From Phytophthora sp. 'mugwort' (taxonomy: Eukaryota > Oomycota > Peronosporomycetes > Peronosporales > Peronosporaceae): a stretch of DNA of 64,000 nucleotides. This document shows positions 52,971 to 64,000 of this stretch, piece after piece. The position numbers were made by a program, and so were the translations under genes. Under the pieces are notes generated by a model. That model saw nothing but the letters and a program-made list of their open reading frames with translations. It searched no databases and was not told where the DNA came from. The DNA is taken from positions 3,100,001 through 3,164,000 of the forward strand of contig JAUCEF010000007.1 in NCBI GenBank assembly GCA_033558025.1. The letters run 5' to 3'. How positions within the stretch are numbered: position 1 is the first letter of the stretch; each line of letters opens with the position of its first letter.

Positions 52971-53950
52971 ACCGTTTGCTGGCTTGTTTGGCCAGCTCCA
53001 GCACCCCTATCTTCCACCGACGGATGATATTGAGAAATGAACACGTGGCGTATGCTCAGACTAACCATATCGTACCTGTTAGTATGAACTCGTAAAAAAG
53101 GTATGATTTCGTAGTTATCAGTATGACTTGGTCTACAACCTCGTACGCTTCCGCTGAACTCGTACCTGTCGGTTGAACTCGTTCTTTTCGGATGAAGTCG
53201 TAATCATTTCGGTATGATATCACTTTAAAATTCACCACGGTCGCAAGAAGAAAAAATCAACCGAATGTTTTGAGAAAAATGTCATTCATATATTCCGACC
53301 CATCACGGTTGTTCATTGGCCAAATAACATCGAATAACCCTCGACTGTTGTTTCAGCATGAAGAAGTTGCTTCCGCCAATGACCCATACAAATCCCTAAT
53401 ACAGAGATTTGGATTCCTCAGATCAAATCAATGCATCAGGGCTCGCGAAAAGGATTATATAGGGGCAGGTATGTTTACATAGAAATAACGAGATGTCATT
53501 GTGTAGGGTCCACTCTTGAGGTCTTGATTCAGGCGGAGTAAGCTCTACTTATTGTAAGCTTTTAGTGGGAAATGAGTCGAAGTATACTGCACACTTTTCG
53601 GTATATCTTCCTGCGTACAACGCAAGTGACGACAAAACAAAGATTTGGGTTTCGTCATCTAACTTAGACTCAAATGCAATGGCTGCCTCAAAAGTAAACA
53701 CATTTCACTGGGGGATCCTGTGCAGTATCAAATACACGCGTTAGTGTGACGCTGCAGCGATCGCGTTCGCAGCGAGCGTGGCTAGTCGGTGTGTTGTTGG
53801 CATAGACCAAACCGCAGGGGTTGTAATCTGGACTCGCTGGCTGTCAGTCGGGTAGCCTTGCACTGAACGCGAGAACCCGAGAACTTCTTGAGCTCTCGAG
53901 TTGTAGCTGCAGCACACACAAAATGTGTAAATTGTTACACTAAACGCTTT
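52971..53950. other. Intergenic, nothing recognised
   Basis: Repeated GAACTCGTAC/GTATGA..TCGTA-like words occur at about 53075-53215, a degenerate short tandem array of about 20 bp spacing. No gene or RNA recognised. Confidence 0.35.
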
Positions 53951-53987
53951 GAAATGTGTCAATCACAAATTACGATTGACACATTTC
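53951..53987. repeat. 14-bp perfect hairpin
   Basis: GAAATGTGTCAATC at 53951-53964 pairs with GATTGACACATTTC at 53974-53987 across a 9-nt loop. No context tells its role; it could be a fold-back element end. Confidence 0.4.
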
Positions 53988-54165
53988 GAAGAGGCTTTGA
54001 TTCACAATACGCCTGAACTCTCCCTAGATCGGGAAGCAGACCGAGAACTATCGTGGCCAGACCCGATCCCCTTACGAAGTGTATATTACTCTAATCTGAG
54101 AGCACCACTGTTTGAGCTGAAAAAGAACAGAACCAGACGCAGCGTTGCCATCTGGTACACATGAC

Positions 54166-54600
54166 AATCGCTCGGGGGTGGTCTCCGAATCTTCACATTT
54201 GGAAAGGGGCGACCTCTCCCTCCATTCGACTGTTTCCATCCATCGCTCATACTAAAGCGCGCCACGCCAGCGCGGTCGCGAGCGTCACCTCGTCGGCCAG
54301 CAAAGCGATCGTCGATTGCGTCCAAAATAGAGGACGGGAGCGCCGCCGACGTGAAGACTGCGTCGGAGGAGGAGGTGTACCAGGAGGAGGGGTATGACGG
54401 GGAAGCCGACCGGTAGCCGAATGCGCAGACGAAGAAGTCGAGTGCGCAGAAGTGGATAGCAATGGCGATGAAGAGGAAGGCGAGGAGATCTCGTGCGAGG
54501 CACTGCTTATTATTGAACGTAATTATTTTTCCAAATGGGACGAATTACACGAGGCTGTGATCGAGTATAGCGTAAGAACCTTCCTGTCGTAAGTCAGCAA
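54166..54600 (+). pseudogene. FAR1/MULE N-terminal trace
   Basis: The plus strand reads ISCEALLIIERNYFSKWDEL and HEAVIEYSVRTFLS at about 54490-54585, resembling the F.SWDEF...Y...TF start of FAR1/MULE-related transposon proteins, preceded by an acidic low-complexity run (NGDEEEGEE). Frames before and after are broken. Confidence 0.3.
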
Positions 54601-56271
54601 AGTCGGTCTCGTAACTATTTATTCATTCTACAAACCGTACTCAAGCTAAAGTTAACGGCCCCCGGCGGGCCAAATGCATGTAATACTGGATTAATTGGGA
54701 AGACTCGATAGACTGCGCAGTTTTGGCAGATTAAGCAGATTTAACTGGGCGATTGATTGCATAAATTCAGATCAACAGTTGCGCCCAACGCCACACCGAC
54801 GGGTGGACTGCCCGCTACGCGATACCAAGGTGTTTAAAGCTGCACAAAGGACGCTCATGTCGTAACATTCAATTTGCCAGAGGAAGCCACTTGGTGTGGC
54901 CTAGCCATTGACGCTAGCAAGAACATGATCAGGTTGTTTGTCTTTGCGCAGATGGAAGCACACCTAGCGCCACTCAAACAGTGCGTCGCAGAGCTTCTTG
55001 CTCCGTTCGAGGGGAGGCCATTATCCCCGCACGGACTTTGAACAGTTTGAGAACTACATCTGCTTCCTGTTTGTGCACTTGACAATTAGCTTCACCTGCG
55101 TGACCTATTGTTGACTTAATACGATTTTGAGGATGCTGCTGCGTTCTTCAGGTACATATATATCGCCCACGCGCTCGAAATCTAGTCCTTTATCGTTCAA
55201 TACATGAGTCTAAATAATCTATCCAACCTGCCCAGCTAAATATAAAATGTAAGGGAAATATGTTGCTACTCGTTCAAGAATTCGGGTAAGTCTCCAAGTC
55301 CATTCTGTCCAATATCACGAACCCATTGCTCGAAGTTGAAATGACGTGTCTGTCAATATGCCTGTACTGCTGAGTCTGACATCTGCTGCCACTTTGAACG
55401 GAGCACCTGTGAAAGAAATTTTGAAAATATCGACTTGGTGCGAGTACCATCACTCTTCGTCAAGAGTCCGTCTTTGTTGCCAGTTTCTTGTCATTATGTG
55501 ATGAGTGTGCGCCAGATTGGACAGAACCCGCTTTTAAACGTTTTTTGCATTTTCTAATGAAATACTGCTAATTTCATATAAAATATGACCCTTTTTAACT
55601 TTAACAACCCAAAAAGAAACAGCACCTTTTCCCTTAATCATATGATTCTGTAGGGTAAGGGAAAAGGTTAATGCATTTTCATGTAATAATATTAATAACT
55701 TTGTGCATCCCCTAATGCGACCACCAAATGAGTAAAAGGAACAACAGTTGGAGTCCAACCCACCGATAAAACGGCTTATACGTTTGCATAATAGTGGTTG
55801 TATATTTGTCAGCGCCTGCTTGTTCGTTCTGAAACAAGCCGTCTCTCGCGGGGGCTTGTTTTCGAAATGAGCATCACGGTACTCTATTTTGCAGTTTTAA
55901 GCGACCGCGAACGACAAATTAAGCTCGGCGCGACATTCGCCTCGTTTCCTATAGATTAACAAAAAAATACATTACACTTTAAGGCTAGTAAGCAACCTAC
56001 TTAGCTACCCTACTTGCTATTTGGGATCGATTTGGGTCATGTGGACCCAAAAATTGGTTACGAAATATCCAATTGGTGTCCAGAAAAGGTCCATTTTCTC
56101 GAAAGTGGGTACCCTGAAGGACCCATTTTAGTGTCCAGGAGGAAACTGGTGGACGTCCGGAGACGTCTCTGGGCCGAGTTGGACATTTGCAGGACCTTTC
56201 CGATGGGGTCTATACAAAAACCAAGTATAACCCGATGAACCAGGTGGTGGTGAGCCACCTACTTCTAGTGA
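54601..56271. other. AT-rich intergenic with repeat traces
   Basis: No gene. A 13-bp perfect inverted repeat (ACCTTTTCCCTTA, 55624-55636 with 55656-55668, 19-nt loop) lies in the AT-rich part. A 74-codon plus frame at 56014-56238 appears in a stretch rich in GGACCC/GGGTCC words (56035-56130), probably repeat-derived. I saw no RNA gene. Confidence 0.4.
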
Positions 56272-56345
56272 GCTCAGATAGCTCAGCTGGTTAAGCATCC
56301 AGTGTCGGACGGAACCGGCCAGGGTTCAATCCCCGGGCCGACCAG
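56272..56345 (+). repeat. tRNA-derived SINE-like head
   Basis: An RNA polymerase III A box TAGCTCAGCTGG (56279-56290) and B box GGTTCAATCC (56323-56332) sit at tRNA-like spacing, and the segment ends GGGCCGACCA. The 5' strand (GCTCAGA) cannot pair with the 3' acceptor side, and no good anticodon arm forms, so this is not a working tRNA gene. tRNA-derived SINEs are known in Phytophthora. The body downstream (56346-56640) carries two related words GTCTCATGGGCT(T)GTAGGCCTGG at about 56436 and 56561. Confidence 0.5.
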
Positions 56346-56636
56346 ACCTTTCGGACGATGGTTGGAGTTTGGCCGCGAAGGTTGGGCTATCTGGTCTTGT
56401 GACTGGACTGGTGGTCTTGGGGGTTACTGGGCGCCGTCTCATGGGCTGTAGGCCTGGAAGCACGGTTAGACCCGGTAGTTCTTGAGACTGCTTGACCGGG
56501 CACTTCAGTAGGAGAGATGCGGGTCGTGGTCTAGAGGGGCAAAGCCTCCCAGTCGTCGTCTCATGGGCTTGTAGGCCTGGTAGTACGCGCGGCTCGGGAG
56601 TGTGGCGCCGCTCTAGACCTCGATCCAAGGAGTAGT

Positions 56637-59600
56637 CTAGTGATGTCGTGCATGCCATAACACGCGTAAGCGTCTGTAGCGTGTCGCGTCCTTCGCCCGC
56701 CTGTCCGCTAACGTGGGGCCCCGCCTGGGTTCAAAAATCCACACCGCCTTCGGGTACAGCAGACATAAGGCAACGCCCGCTAAGCGATCGGCAAATGGAG
56801 CCGGGAACTTGGCGTATGGGCGTGAAAGTGGTGGAGACTGAAGCCAGTAATGGCCGAGCACGCCGGCGGCGGATTGTAAGACATCAGGATGAAGCCTTGA
56901 GCTTGTGGCCTTACCTTCGGGCCACAGGCGTCTCTTCCGGCTACGGTTCAACATGGCCGCGGGAAAGGAGCCCCGCTGACGGGTTTCCACCCCGCGATCG
57001 CTTGAATCTGCAGTCGTGAAGGTCGCCAACGCTCCGGACGTCTCTTCCCTGTCGTGGTTCAACATGTCCGCGAGTAAGGAGTCCCGCTGACGGGCTTCCG
57101 CCTCGTGGTCGCTTGGGCCATTGTCATCGAAGGGTGCCGACACAGGCAGTCCTCGCAATAAGGTGTGCAGTTGCCTACTTACCTGCGTGGACTGTCTTAT
57201 TGCTTGCGCCTGGGTTGCCTGCCATAAGGCAGCAACATGAAGGTCAATCAGGGCGTGCACCCGAGCCTTGACGCCGATGAGACTTGGTTCATACTCGTGG
57301 AAGCGGATGTCATTGCGGTGCGTCCATAGGCAGCGAAGTACCACAACTCTCACTATGTGGAAGACCGCAAAGAGGCTGTAACCAAAGTCCTTTTTGGCTC
57401 GGGGCGTAGGCATGATGTCCGCGAAGTAGACCACAGTCGCCCACTCAATGGGAGACTCAAACCACTGTTGGAACACCTCAAGCCATTCCGCCCATACGGT
57501 TGCCGCAAAGTCACAATACCAAAAGAGATGGGAGACGGTTTCAATGACTCCACACCCATGATGGCAGAGAGTCATAGCGCCTTGCACGTGCTGCAGCCTA
57601 AAGCCCACCCAAAGTGCGTTGTGCTGAAGTCTGTACAGCAAGTCCGCGTTCACTGGTAGTACGTGCTTGTTCATCTTTAGGTCCCTGCCCCATACATTTG
57701 CGGGAGGCGCTTGTTCAAGGCCAAGTGCAGTCGTTGGCAGGCCGGGTACCTTGTACTGAACCAGGAGCTTGCGTACTAACGACACCGTGAGATCAGCGAC
57801 TTCATAGCCACTGAAGCTCCAAGTATGGAGTGTGCAGCTGTAGCGTGGCTTGAGGCGGGGTCCAATGGGCATGTTGGCCAACGATCGTAACAGCGAGTCA
57901 ATCTTAGTTAAGAAAGACCCGCAGAAGCTCACGCTGTTAGCACGCCCAGGCTGGCTATGCTCACGGATGACTTGGGATAGCTTGGCGGCTTGAGGCGGGT
58001 ATCCACTAAGCTCAAACAAGTCAGATATCCGATAAACCTTTATGCGAATAAGGTCTTGGACAATGCCCAGATTTGCGGCTCGCAGGGTCTTGGGCGTCTT
58101 GGTTGCAGTCGTGATATCCACATTGTCCAGCAGCGGCATTGTCAACTTGTCAAACTTGGTCATGTTACGAGTGATCTTGGGGCGCAGTTTGGTGTTCCAA
58201 AGGAAGAGAACATGGTGCCAATACAACCCAAGCGGTCTCCATCGTCTCAGCCGTCGAGACACCACATTATGAGGGCTGTTCCAGACCGGCGCGTACAGGA
58301 TGTCAAAGTCGCGTCCCCAAGGTTTCATCACGGAGTCAAACAGCGCAATGACTGGGGCGGCCCATGAGGATACATCATCCGGTGACTGGCGTACGGCCAT
58401 GAGCAGCTTGCAGAGCATGTGTAGTTGGAGTCCCTCGATCATCGTTTTCATAGGCGTTAAGCCGAGGCCTCCCATGTGCATGGGCAACGACCACCAAGCT
58501 CGGGGCACGATGTTCGACGTAGAAGACTGGGTCATGAACCGTACTATCATGTCCTGGACTTGGTCTTGGAAACCAGTTTCAGGTATGTAGCAGACACTGG
58601 CCGTGTACCAGAGAACAGGCAAGATGATCTGTTGTAGGATAACCACTTGTCCTCGCAGATTGCGTGCCCGGTAGTTCCACAGTGAACACCTTGTCTGCAT
58701 GTCCGCCAGTATGTGCTGTAGCCGTGCCGCGTCTGTGAGCTTGGGACCGTAGTATAAACCAAGCAGTTTGGCCGAGTCGTTGTTTCCAACAACCTTTAGT
58801 CCCAATTGCTGTAGTTCCTCACGGATGCTGTCGGTTTCACTGTTCCAGGGGTGGAACGGCAGCACCACGGTCTTGTTCTTGTTCAGCTCCATGCCCGATG
58901 CCTCACAGAAGAGATCCACCAAGTCCAGTAGACGCTGAGTATCCCGCAGGTCCCTCAGTAGTCCAGTGCAGTCATCATCAAAGCTGATAACTGTATGGAC
59001 CACCGAAGAGTCTCCGCATTGAAGCCTAGCATCCTTCATCTTGGCGCGAATCAAGTTCACAAAGGTTCCGCGTAAAGCACGAACAGACCTGGGGAGAGAT
59101 GGTCTCCTTGCCGCACGCCTCTCTCTAATTCAAAGGGCGAAAGTGAGCTACCGTTGAATAGTAGCGCCACCAAAGTCCCAGGAAACATCACGCGTACCCA
59201 GCGACGAAACACCTCGCCGAAGCGGAAGTGCTCGATGATCATGTCAAGGCATCCCACACCACGCTGTCGAAGGCCTTGGCAAAGTCAATCAAGATAGCAC
59301 CAGCCACCGCGTCATCGTCTTCATACACTTTCATGAGTGCTTGAAGTCGCAGGTGAGCATGACGAATATCGCGCCCAGGCACGAAGCCATACTGGTCAGA
59401 GAATAGGAGACTGTCTAACACAGTTCCCAGACGGTATGACAGTATCTTGGGGCCCAGCTTGGCATCGACGTTGAGGAGAGTAATGGGTCGGTAGTTTCCA
59501 GGCTCTTTACGGTCTCCCTTCTTGTATAGCAAGCAGACTTGGCCGCGACGCTGGAACTTGGACATCCTCCCTTTCTCCAGTTGAGCCGCGTAGACAATCT

Positions 59601-61128
59601 CCAGGATACGGCTCCAAAGTGGCAGATCAGTTAGGTAGTAGGCCAGGGGTAACCCATCGGGTCCTGGTGCCTTCCCCGACGACGTATGCTAGATAGCGCA
59701 CTAGAAGTCATTTGCTGTGAGTGGACTGTCAAGATAGGCAGCTCGCTTCGGCGTCAGATGCTTGGTCGTGTGTTCAAGGATCTGGGCCAGCTTGATGCGA
59801 TCCCATTTCGGCTTGTCATGATGGAACTCCCTTGAAAGTGAACGATAGATCCCAGACCAAAACTGGTTGAACTCCTGGCACATGACTTCCAACTCCTCTG
59901 ACGAATTGACAGGAATCGGAGTGTTGTGCAGGATCTGAGGCGGTCGGAAGAAGTACTTGGTACCTCGCTCAGAAGCATGGAAGTCGGAGGCAAACTTCTT
60001 CTTCGATGCGTAGAACTTTTTCACCTTCATCTTGACCTCCAATAGTGCCCTCTTTCAGTCAGCCGCCGGCGTTGATCATCGGTAGGCTCCGTCGCTTGGC
60101 GGTGCTGCAGATCATTGATTTCCAGGTGCAGTTCCTCAAGTTCGCGCTGGCGAGCATTCTTCCGGGATTCAAATAACTCGTGCAGGAAGATGTTGTCGCG
60201 ACGCTTGTGCTCGTCGAGTAGGCAGCCCGGGTTGTATAGGAGTCCGTTGGTGCATGGAGCATGTCTGCCAACTTGATCAGCGATTCTTGGAGATACTGCT
60301 GCGTTCAGGAAGCTGGATGATCCATTCTGGGCAGCGCCAGGGGGGTCTCTTAGCCGGCCGAAAGGCAGCAGATCCGAGTCGAAAGTCGATGCCGCAGTGG
60401 TCACCCATATTGGAGCGATTGCGAAAGTCGTGCAGAATGCCCTGCATGGCCGAGTGGAAGAGCTGGGAGCTTAGCATCACGTAGTCTAACCTTGAGCTGG
60501 AGTTGGGGCTGGTGAACTTGACGAGCGTCGGATGTTCCAGGCGCCATGCATCCACAACGTTGATAGCTTGCATCCAGTCCAGCAGCTCGGTTCGTCCCCG
60601 CGACCGATTTCGGTCGGTGTGGTTGGCTTGGTCCAGTTGGCTTGACATCACCGTGTTGAAGTCGCCCATGGCAATGTGCAGCGCATCATCGTCGAAGTTT
60701 CTTGGAAGGTTCTTAAAGAAAGTTGGCCGCTTCTGGCCTTTAATGGGGGCATACACCACATGAATGTACGTCTCTTTCAAGTCCAGAGTGCCGCGTAGTA
60801 GTAAGTACCGATCCATCATATCAGCCGAGCTAACATGACGGAGGGTAACGTCTTGGATATCTTGAACAGGGCATGTCGGCGTGAGTAGTAAGCCCACACC
60901 AGCGTGTCCTGTGTATGTAGTCATATGCTCTGCGACCAAAAGCTGGAATTAAACCGCGAGGTTTGCCTCCAGATCTGTTTCAAGCGCTGGTAGTTGAAGG
61001 GCCCGGTGAAGCACGTCTCCTGAAGACCGATCATGTGAAAGGTCTTAGAGAAGTACTGCAGCGAGTTCCTTGAGGTCCGGTTCATGCCGTTAGCGTTCAG
61101 CGAGAACCCTCTCAGGGCCCAATTCCCA
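56637..61128 (-). pseudogene. LINE ORF2: endonuclease, reverse transcriptase, zinc knuckle
   Basis: Endonuclease motifs: FSLNANGM, MIGLQETCF, MGDFNTV, SRLDYVM, GDHCGIDF. Reverse transcriptase: YRPITLLNVDAKLGPKILSY, SDQYGFVPGRDIRHAH, ILIDFAKAFDSV (catalytic Asp), ERGVRQGDHLSPGLFV, then SFDDDCTGLL where YADD is usual. The last 807 codons (59060-56637) are open and include LLGLYYGPKL, a zinc knuckle CHHGCGVIETVSHLFWYC and a C-terminal tail in which about 37 residues are repeated (AEARQRDSLLADMLN and VETRQRGSFPAAMLN). Frameshifts lie near 60940, 60040, 59700, 59250 and 59060. Confidence 0.75.
56930..57116 (-). repeat. 111-bp tandem duplication inside LINE ORF2
   Basis: CGTCTCTTCC...CGCTT recurs 111 bp further on (first about 56930-57005, second about 57041-57116), each containing GGTTCAACATG and CCCGCTGACGGG. 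It is in frame, so it duplicates 37 residues of the ORF2 tail. Confidence 0.6.
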
Positions 61129-61961
61129 TTAGAGAGAAGGGCTACCCAAGTTGGCTACTGCCGAAGCCGCTTGTTGGAGATCAACGATGCATTGGCGTAA
61201 GTGGTCCGGCAACGGGCCATCAAGGAGTCGAGTTGCGAACGGCGAGGTTACCAGTACCCCTAGGGTGCGATCGTTCCAGAGGTGCCACATCGGATGGGGC
61301 AGCGTAGTAGCTTCTTCTTGGATTAGAGCGCAGACCTTGACCGGATCCATATAGATCTTGGAGCAATCACTTGCAACGCAAGATCAAACTCGACCAGTCG
61401 CGTTTGGAGCCAGAACTCGTTTGGGGTAGACCAAAGGCTCTGCAGCACGACTTCTGGGCTTAGGTCTTCGGCGTCCGGGAAGAGCTCGGCCAACTTGTTC
61501 TTGAGCGAGTAGTCCTTCGCCGAGGAGTCGGGCTTCGTGGAGATCATTCGGAGTACTACGTGGCCAAACGTCTTGCTGCGAAAATGCTGGTAGTTAGCCG
61601 ACCAGATGGCCGGTTGCGTATCCGATCCGAGCGAGGTCATGATCTTCGTATCAGAGAACGTGGCGGTCAGGTCTCGCGCAGGAATCCACATGGAGTAGGT
61701 CAACTCACTCGAGACGAGCTGGGGAACTCCACGTAGAGCAGCTGCTTTCTTGTCATCAGCGTTGCGCTCGGGATCCAACATAGCCTTTTCCGCTGACGCG
61801 AGTGCGTCACCGGTGGGCAACGAGAACTCGACCTGTGGGGCCTTGTTTCGCCACTCAGCATGCCAAGGCTGGTCACGACGAGGAGCCGCCATGATGATGG
61901 GCTGCGAAGGCTGGCGGACCAGTTCGGGCGTTTCTTCCAGCTGCTCTCTCGCAGCTGTCAC
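61129..61961 (-). pseudogene. LINE ORF1-like protein, one frameshift
   Basis: Two overlapping frames: 61961-61323 (212 codons, PWHAEWRNKAPQVEFSLPTG, FRSKTFGHVVLRMISTKPD) and 61350-61129 (IQEEATTLPHPMWHLWNDR, GVLVTSPFATRLLD). The shift is near 61350. No CCHC knuckle is seen. It is called ORF1 from its position just before the endonuclease and lack of other identity. Confidence 0.5.
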
Positions 61962-63062
61962 GTTCCCCCCTTACGGTAGGGCTAGGCCGCACTCCTCTGA
62001 CCTCCTAGGGCCACAGGCGCAAACTCGGCAAGAGCTTCAAGGGAGCGGCTCGATTGGGAGTCGCGACGACTTAGTTATTCGGCGGCGACAGCACGACGGC
62101 TTAGCGTGGTGGTGGTGTCGCGGCGCGGGGTCTTAAGGTCTGGTAGTCAGGTGAGGCGATAGCACGACAGATAGGCTGAGGTGGAGAAACGACAACACGG
62201 GACTGGAAGGACCGAAGCTTGAAAGCGCAGTAGCAGGTATGGGCCTGTCTATGTGCACTTGTGGGGTAGCCGGCAAAACGCAAACTCCTCGTTTCCTTTA
62301 GAGGAAACACGCAACGCTATCCAAGCTGCTTCTTTTGGTGCATAGGTCTACATTGACACTAGACTCTTCACTGTAGCTGGGTTCAAGTGCTTCTTCCAAT
62401 GCTACTGACCCCGCTCACAGCACTCCAAGGATACTAAGGCTTCGCAGCGACCAGTGTTGCGGGCCGCACTTACAGAGCTGCGAGGAGACGGGTGGCCGCC
62501 GCCGCTTACGACCCGCCTGAGCTGTAGCAGGACTCGGTTGCTGTGCTTCAAGGGCGTCTACACGCGTTAAGAACGACATCACAAGCTACCTTCCTGTGCG
62601 TCACTTCAGTGCTACTGCAATCTTCATCCACTTGCATTATAAAACGGCTGCCTTATGCTTAGCCTTTTGAGCGTCAATGATTCGTTCGTGACATTAAGGC
62701 GCCACCGAACAATGATGGTGATACTGCCGCAGCCCAGGACGTAGTCGTCAACTTCAACGCCTCATGGCAGCGGCGTGGTGTTAGGTTTGTGACGATGAAA
62801 CTGTAACTAAAGTCCATGTTACGCCCGAGACTGGTAGAATCGCACAGACAAGACAGATGAATCGCACAGCAAACCGAGAGAACTGCACAGATAAACGAGG
62901 CATACGGTGTGAATTCACAGAAGCTTATGAGAAAGGCACATAACCTCAACTGGCGTTGTACACATGAAACGCCTGGGTTGGCCTTCTCAACCATCCGTTC
63001 AAATCACGCCACTTGTGAAAAGCCCACAATCCCGCTGCGGATACTACAGACCACAGAACGTG
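61962..63062. other. LINE 5' flank and intergenic DNA
   Basis: Probably includes the LINE 5' untranslated region (61962-62300, GC-rich). The remainder has only short ORFs. No RNA gene or promoter recognised. Confidence 0.35.
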
Positions 63063-63152
63063 ACAGCGTGGAGTGCAGAGACAGCGTGGAGTGAAGTGGC
63101 AGCGTGGAGTGAGGTGACAACGTGGAGTGAGGTGACAACATGGAGTGAAGTG
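63063..63152 (+). repeat. 18-bp minisatellite, five units
   Basis: Five units of 18 bp of the type ACAGCGTGGAGTGARGTG (63063, 63081, 63099, 63117, 63135) with 1-4 differences each. In one plus frame it reads TAWSEV-type hexapeptides five times; on the minus strand it reads repeated HFTPRC/HLTPRC-type hexapeptides. Neither frame belongs to a gene I recognise. Confidence 0.75.
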
Positions 63153-63744
63153 ACAGCAAGTGGAAGGCATTGGTTTACTCGAAAAATGCCGCGCCGCTTT
63201 ACAGTTGGGATCTTATTCAGACGGTGGATTCGGATCAAGAACTTGAGGAGTTTCTGGAGATAGAATTCTGCTGTAACCGAGTGGCGCATGCAGCACCAGC
63301 GCGACGACGCAAGATTTGCGAATGGAGTGAACATCAAATGGTCGAACGACGGCTCAAGTGTACAAGCAAACCTGTATGATCCTATGGATAATGCAAGTAC
63401 GTTTTCAAGCTGTGGGGGTGTGAAGCCACACAACAGTGGCGACCTTTCCCCAATCGGTGGATCACCTACGCGACCCCGAGGCTGACTGCGAAGGGCCACA
63501 TAAAGCGGTGATACGACTGAGATGAAGACGTTCATCCTGCAGCAGGATGAATGCGCGATCCCTCCTCAACTTATCCTTAGCCACCTTCGTCGATGCTAGG
63601 ACATTGTCGAGCCTAGGAGAGGTTATCCAACCCTGCAACAAGTGAGAAATTGTGCCAAATAAAAAATATCTACGACGGGTACAGGGAATCAAAACCTCGG
63701 TGAAGGTGGTCCGGCGGCTTGTGCATTCCCCATTCCTACAACCC
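63153..63744. other. Intergenic, nothing certain
   Basis: Plus frames at 63170-63379 and 63288-63485 (SWDLIQTVDSDQELEEFLE; VNIKWSNDGSSVQANLYD) look protein-like but have no domain and overlap in different frames. Possibly transposon remains. Confidence 0.3.
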
Positions 63745-63990
63745 GACAGGCGACTTGAATCAAGCATTCATTTTTGGGCGCCGTGATGATGGCGACGGAT
63801 ATCCTTACGTTGGGAAAGGAACAGACGTCGATGCGTACTGAATTGGAATTACAAGCAGAGCACTGGTCGATACTTGCATTGACTTTTGTTGCGACAGTCG
63901 CTTCACCCTGTTTCACGCGGATGCCACGTTTAAGTTGAGCGATCTCGGATATCTGATCATCACGTGCGGGTTTCTGACGCAACAAAACTA
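63745..63990 (+). pseudogene. MULE transposase fragment with the first catalytic Asp
   Basis: The plus strand reads DLNQAFIFGRRDDGDGYPYV, a stop after VDAY, GITSRALVDTCIDF, then LFHADATFKLSDLGYLIITC and GFLTQQN. The LFH(A/V)DATFKL....YP(V/I)I.CG block is the start of the MULE DDE domain. One in-frame stop marks it as dead. It runs close to the window end, so the rest may lie outside. Confidence 0.6.
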
Positions 63991-64000
63991 AACAAGTAGC

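Larger units (their letters stand above)
56637..61961 (-). mobile_element. Decayed LINE retrotransposon with ORF1 and ORF2
   Basis: On the minus strand ORF1 (61961-61129) is followed at once by ORF2 (about 61128-56637) with AP-endonuclease, reverse transcriptase and zinc-knuckle regions, the layout of APE-type LINEs. Frames shift several times in both. A SINE-like head in opposite orientation lies next to its 3' side. It is probably inactive. Confidence 0.8.

Noticed and set aside
56272..56345. Functional tRNA gene
   Set aside because: A and B boxes are good but the acceptor strands do not pair and no proper anticodon arm forms.
63063..63152. CRISPR-like array
   Set aside because: Units are contiguous 18-mers without spacers, in a eukaryotic setting.

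Overview
The window looks like nuclear DNA of an oomycete, most likely Phytophthora or a close relative; I cannot name the species. The grounds are spliced eukaryotic genes with short GT-AG introns (57-104 nt), an oomycete-type transposon set (Gypsy, LINE, Crypton tyrosine recombinase, PIF/Harbinger, MULE and Tigger/CENP-B-like remnants, MITEs), and small intron-poor gene families in tandem. There is no bacterial gene organisation, no rRNA and no CRISPR.

Layout. 0-3.9 kb: decayed MULE and Tigger-like transposon remains. 4.1-8.5 kb: a tandem array of three zinc alcohol dehydrogenases; the first is intact, the next two are pseudogenes broken by small indels and a stop, with signs of gene conversion between copies 1 and 3. 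8.5-11.9 kb (minus): MSH3 mismatch-repair gene, which I resolve into six exons (997 aa), with an unusual ATPase signature. 12.0-21.9 kb: a tandem family of PX-like (phox homology) proteins carrying an extra Cys-x-x-Cys insertion. There are three single intact genes, one pseudogene split by two different MITEs, and one gene present twice as a nearly perfect 1.1 kb inverted repeat. 22-35 kb: a transposon graveyard (Tigger tail, MULE-like element, decayed Gypsy pol, Harbinger). 35.3-39.8 kb: three or perhaps four small same-strand genes that share two short motifs (FLF[FY][GC]GSD and MPxFF), which I take to be an undescribed family. 40-45 kb: MITE, Harbinger piece, a host gene truncated after its second exon, LINE tail. 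45-51.5 kb: a Ser-rich HTH (CENP-B/Psq-like) DNA-binding protein gene and the proteasome lid gene RPN9/PSMD13 (three exons). Each has a truncated inverted copy of its own 5' end nearby. 51.6-64 kb: Crypton, FAR1/MULE traces, a tRNA-derived SINE-like head, a 5.3 kb decayed LINE (ORF1 and ORF2), an 18-bp minisatellite, and a MULE catalytic fragment running to the window end.

How it works together. Housekeeping functions (fermentative alcohol metabolism, mismatch repair, proteasome) sit as islands between lineage-specific families and dead transposons. The recurring event is local duplication, often inverted, followed by decay or homogenisation: the ADH array, the PX array with its palindrome, and the HTH and RPN9 5' fragments. 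The best candidates for new biology are the two-motif family at 36-39.8 kb and the PX-like family, whose inverted pair could give double-stranded RNA.
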